Origin: Lutibacter sp. A80
GTDB lineage: Bacteria > Bacteroidota > Bacteroidia > Flavobacteriales > Flavobacteriaceae
DNA length: 64,000 bases
Assembly: GCF_022429645.1 (NCBI RefSeq)
Contig: NZ_CP092480.1
Location: forward strand, 1,019,501-1,083,500
Direction: 5' to 3'
Each line of letters begins with the position of its first letter. Within the stretch, counting starts at the first letter, position 1. The position numbers and the translations under genes are program-made. The notes under the pieces are model-generated. The model saw only the letters and a program-made list of their open reading frames with translations. It was not told the origin of the DNA and did not search any database. Of the stretch, positions 62,753 to 64,000 are shown one piece after another.

Positions 62753-63148
62753 ATGAAATTAAAATACATAGGAATGCTACTACTTATAATAGTACTAGCA
62801 TTCCTTTATTTTTTTATAAACCCGAATGATGTGGATTTTTTACCTAAATGTCCACTTTATAAAACAACTGGAATTTATTGTCCTGGTTGTGGAAGTCAAC
62901 GTGCTACACACCAACTTTTAAATTTTAATATTGTTGAAGTATTTAAACAAAATGCTTTATTTGTACTCGGTTTACTAATTATTGGATATCACCTTGTTAT
63001 TTCTGGAATCAATTACTTTTTTAAAAAAGAAAACAACAATTATATTTACCATCCAAAAACTCCAATATTTCTATTAATAATAATTATAATTTTTTGGATT
63101 TTAAGAAATATCCCTTATTACCCATTTAACTTACTAGCCCCACATTAA
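62753..63148 (+). CDS. DUF2752 membrane protein, second copy
   Basis: A 131-residue membrane protein with an N-terminal helix (7-23), the signature YCPGCGSQRATHQLLNFN near 42-59 and two further helices (about 67-88 and 101-118). It shares the GCGxQRA motif with the first copy but has an extra N-terminal span and more typical CPGCG spacing. Function unknown. It ends 12 bases before the convergent PAP2 gene without a visible terminator. Confidence 0.85.
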   Translation: MKLKYIGMLLLIIVLAFLYFFINPNDVDFLPKCPLYKTTGIYCPGCGSQRATHQLLNFNIVEVFKQNALFVLGLLIIGYHLVISGINYFFKKENNNYIYHPKTPIFLLIIIIIFWILRNIPYYPFNLLAPH

Positions 63149-63160
63149 AATTTTAGAATT

Positions 63161-64000
63161 TTAAAAAGTTCCTACAAGTCCAATAGTTTTATAACCTGCT
63201 CTAAAATTCCAAGAAATTGTTTTTTCTTTAACATTGTTCTTTTTTGAAGTTAAAAAATTATCAACTCCATCTACTATAACAACACTTAAAACCATTCCTA
63301 AAGTTACATCTGTTAACCAATGCGCTCCAGCCCAAAGTCTAGAAACAGGAGCAATTAAACCAACTGCATAAATTCCACCCTTAACCCATAAATTATCAAA
63401 TTGTTTAGCAATTGCATGCGAAGCTGTAAATGATAAAATTGAGTGCCCCGAAGGAAAAGAATGATACCCTGATTCTTTACTCATAAATTTAAATTCTCTA
63501 CTACCAACATTTTGAGATGGTCTAGCACGACCAAAAGCATTTTTACTAATTGTTTGTATTAATCCTGTAGCTACAGCCGATGAAATTATTAACACACCTG
63601 TATGTCTAAATTTTTCGTTTTTAGAAAATAATCCATAGCCATAAATACCCGCAGAAATCATAAAAAAATTTTGTGGACTTCCATAATACCATCCTATTTC
63701 TTTCAACATTTGAGGTGCTCTCTCTTCTTGATTTACAAAGTATTCGCTAGTTTGCTCATCGTAAATATATAATAATGAAGTTCCTGCTGCTATTGCTCCA
63801 AATGTTAACCAATCATCTTTTTTCCATTTAAATGGTTTTGTATATGCATTTTTTACTCCACCAAAAATCAAATTAGCATCAGACTTTAATAGACTCCAAG
63901 TTGTTTCATTTTTCTCAAAATTTTCATTTTGTTGTGCATTTAGATTATATAAAAACAAGAAAGAAAATATGATGCTAAAAATTATTGTTTGTTTAATTTT
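63161..64000 (-). CDS. PAP2-family phosphatase, cut by right edge
   Basis: The reverse frame ends at 63161 and stays open to the window edge. The first 14 visible codons (KIKQTIIFSIIFSF) continue into FLYNLNAQ, a signal peptide whose ATG must lie just beyond 64000. A start at the in-frame TTG 63958 would cut the signal peptide and is unlikely. The PAP2 motifs are complete: KNAFGRARP, PSGHS and RLWAGAHWLTDVTLGM. They form the vanadium-haloperoxidase-like active site that dephosphorylates lipid phosphates such as undecaprenyl diphosphate or phosphatidic acid on the periplasmic side. Confidence 0.9.
   Translation of the reverse strand, partial: KIKQTIIFSIIFSFLFLYNLNAQQNENFEKNETTWSLLKSDANLIFGGVKNAYTKPFKWKKDDWLTFGAIAAGTSLLYIYDEQTSEYFVNQEERAPQMLKEIGWYYGSPQNFFMISAGIYGYGLFSKNEKFRHTGVLIISSAVATGLIQTISKNAFGRARPSQNVGSREFKFMSKESGYHSFPSGHSILSFTASHAIAKQFDNLWVKGGIYAVGLIAPVSRLWAGAHWLTDVTLGMVLSVVIVDGVDNFLTSKKNNVKEKTISWNFRAGYKTIGLVGTF

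Overview
The window is chromosomal DNA from a low-GC (about 30 % by eye) member of the Bacteroidota, most likely a marine or sediment Flavobacteriaceae. The evidence is a type IX secretion C-terminal sorting domain on an S8 protease, lipoproteins with acidic residues after the lipobox Cys, perfect TAnnTTTG -7 promoter boxes in front of many genes, almost no Shine-Dalgarno sequences, a split transketolase, a TPR sensor kinase, CCC-motif and DUF2752 membrane proteins, and YtxJ/BrxC-type bacilliredoxin. No genus can be fixed from what is visible. I see no rRNA, tRNA, CRISPR array, prophage or insertion sequence.

Layout. 1-8000: a bacilliredoxin cut by the left edge, the chaperones clpB and hsp20, a periplasmic histidine phosphatase, smpB, a UbiA-like membrane protein with eroded active-site motifs, maf, a transketolase C-terminal half and an outer-membrane barrel. 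8200-14600: a two-component system (lipoprotein TPR kinase plus response regulator), a lytic transglycosylase, a sterol-desaturase-type hydroxylase, a half-length DUF1456 protein and a nitronate monooxygenase-like flavoprotein. 14600-22000: a secreted subtilisin, mnmA, a cold-shock protein, a four-domain fasciclin lipoprotein made by internal duplication, and a uracil/xanthine permease. 22600-26300: an acyl-CoA carboxyltransferase, a 60-residue protein and a biotinylated pyruvate/oxaloacetate carboxyltransferase. This gene content fits a soluble transcarboxylase. 26400-34000: an RND efflux operon with two small companion genes, and an AI-2E family transporter. 34100-38600: TerC, a small lipoprotein, purB, a HEAT-like protein, a 41-residue membrane peptide, a haem-binding protein and a MORN-repeat protein. 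38700-43500: beta-carbonic anhydrase, a purine permease paired with a Tsx-like DUF5020 barrel, and a SulP anion transporter. 43600-49600: YjbQ, an MFS transporter, an M48 lipoprotein protease, an alpha/beta hydrolase with MsrB, and a CoA-disulfide-reductase/rhodanese fusion. 49900-55600: ffh, a GT-C-like membrane protein, folD, a cupin and a beta-CASP nuclease. 55800-64000: an aminotransferase, murB, manA, a cysteine desulfurase, a lipoprotein, an Smr-domain protein, an ArsC-like thiol phosphatase, two DUF2752 proteins around a CCC-motif protein, and a PAP2 phosphatase cut by the right edge.

Most genes are housekeeping or core flavobacterial functions in short operons. The points most worth following are: (a) matching sigma-54-like promoters with upstream GTCA/TGAC dyads before clpB and hsp20; (b) the candidate transcarboxylase with its unrecognised 60-residue protein; (c) the UbiA relative whose Asp-rich motifs are degraded; (d) a family of GCTGTTT..AAACAGC hairpins found at four convergent gene junctions; (e) a GT-C gene seated between ffh and folD behind dispersed repeats; and (f) an orphan protein with the three-cysteine layout of thioredoxin-type arsenate reductase.
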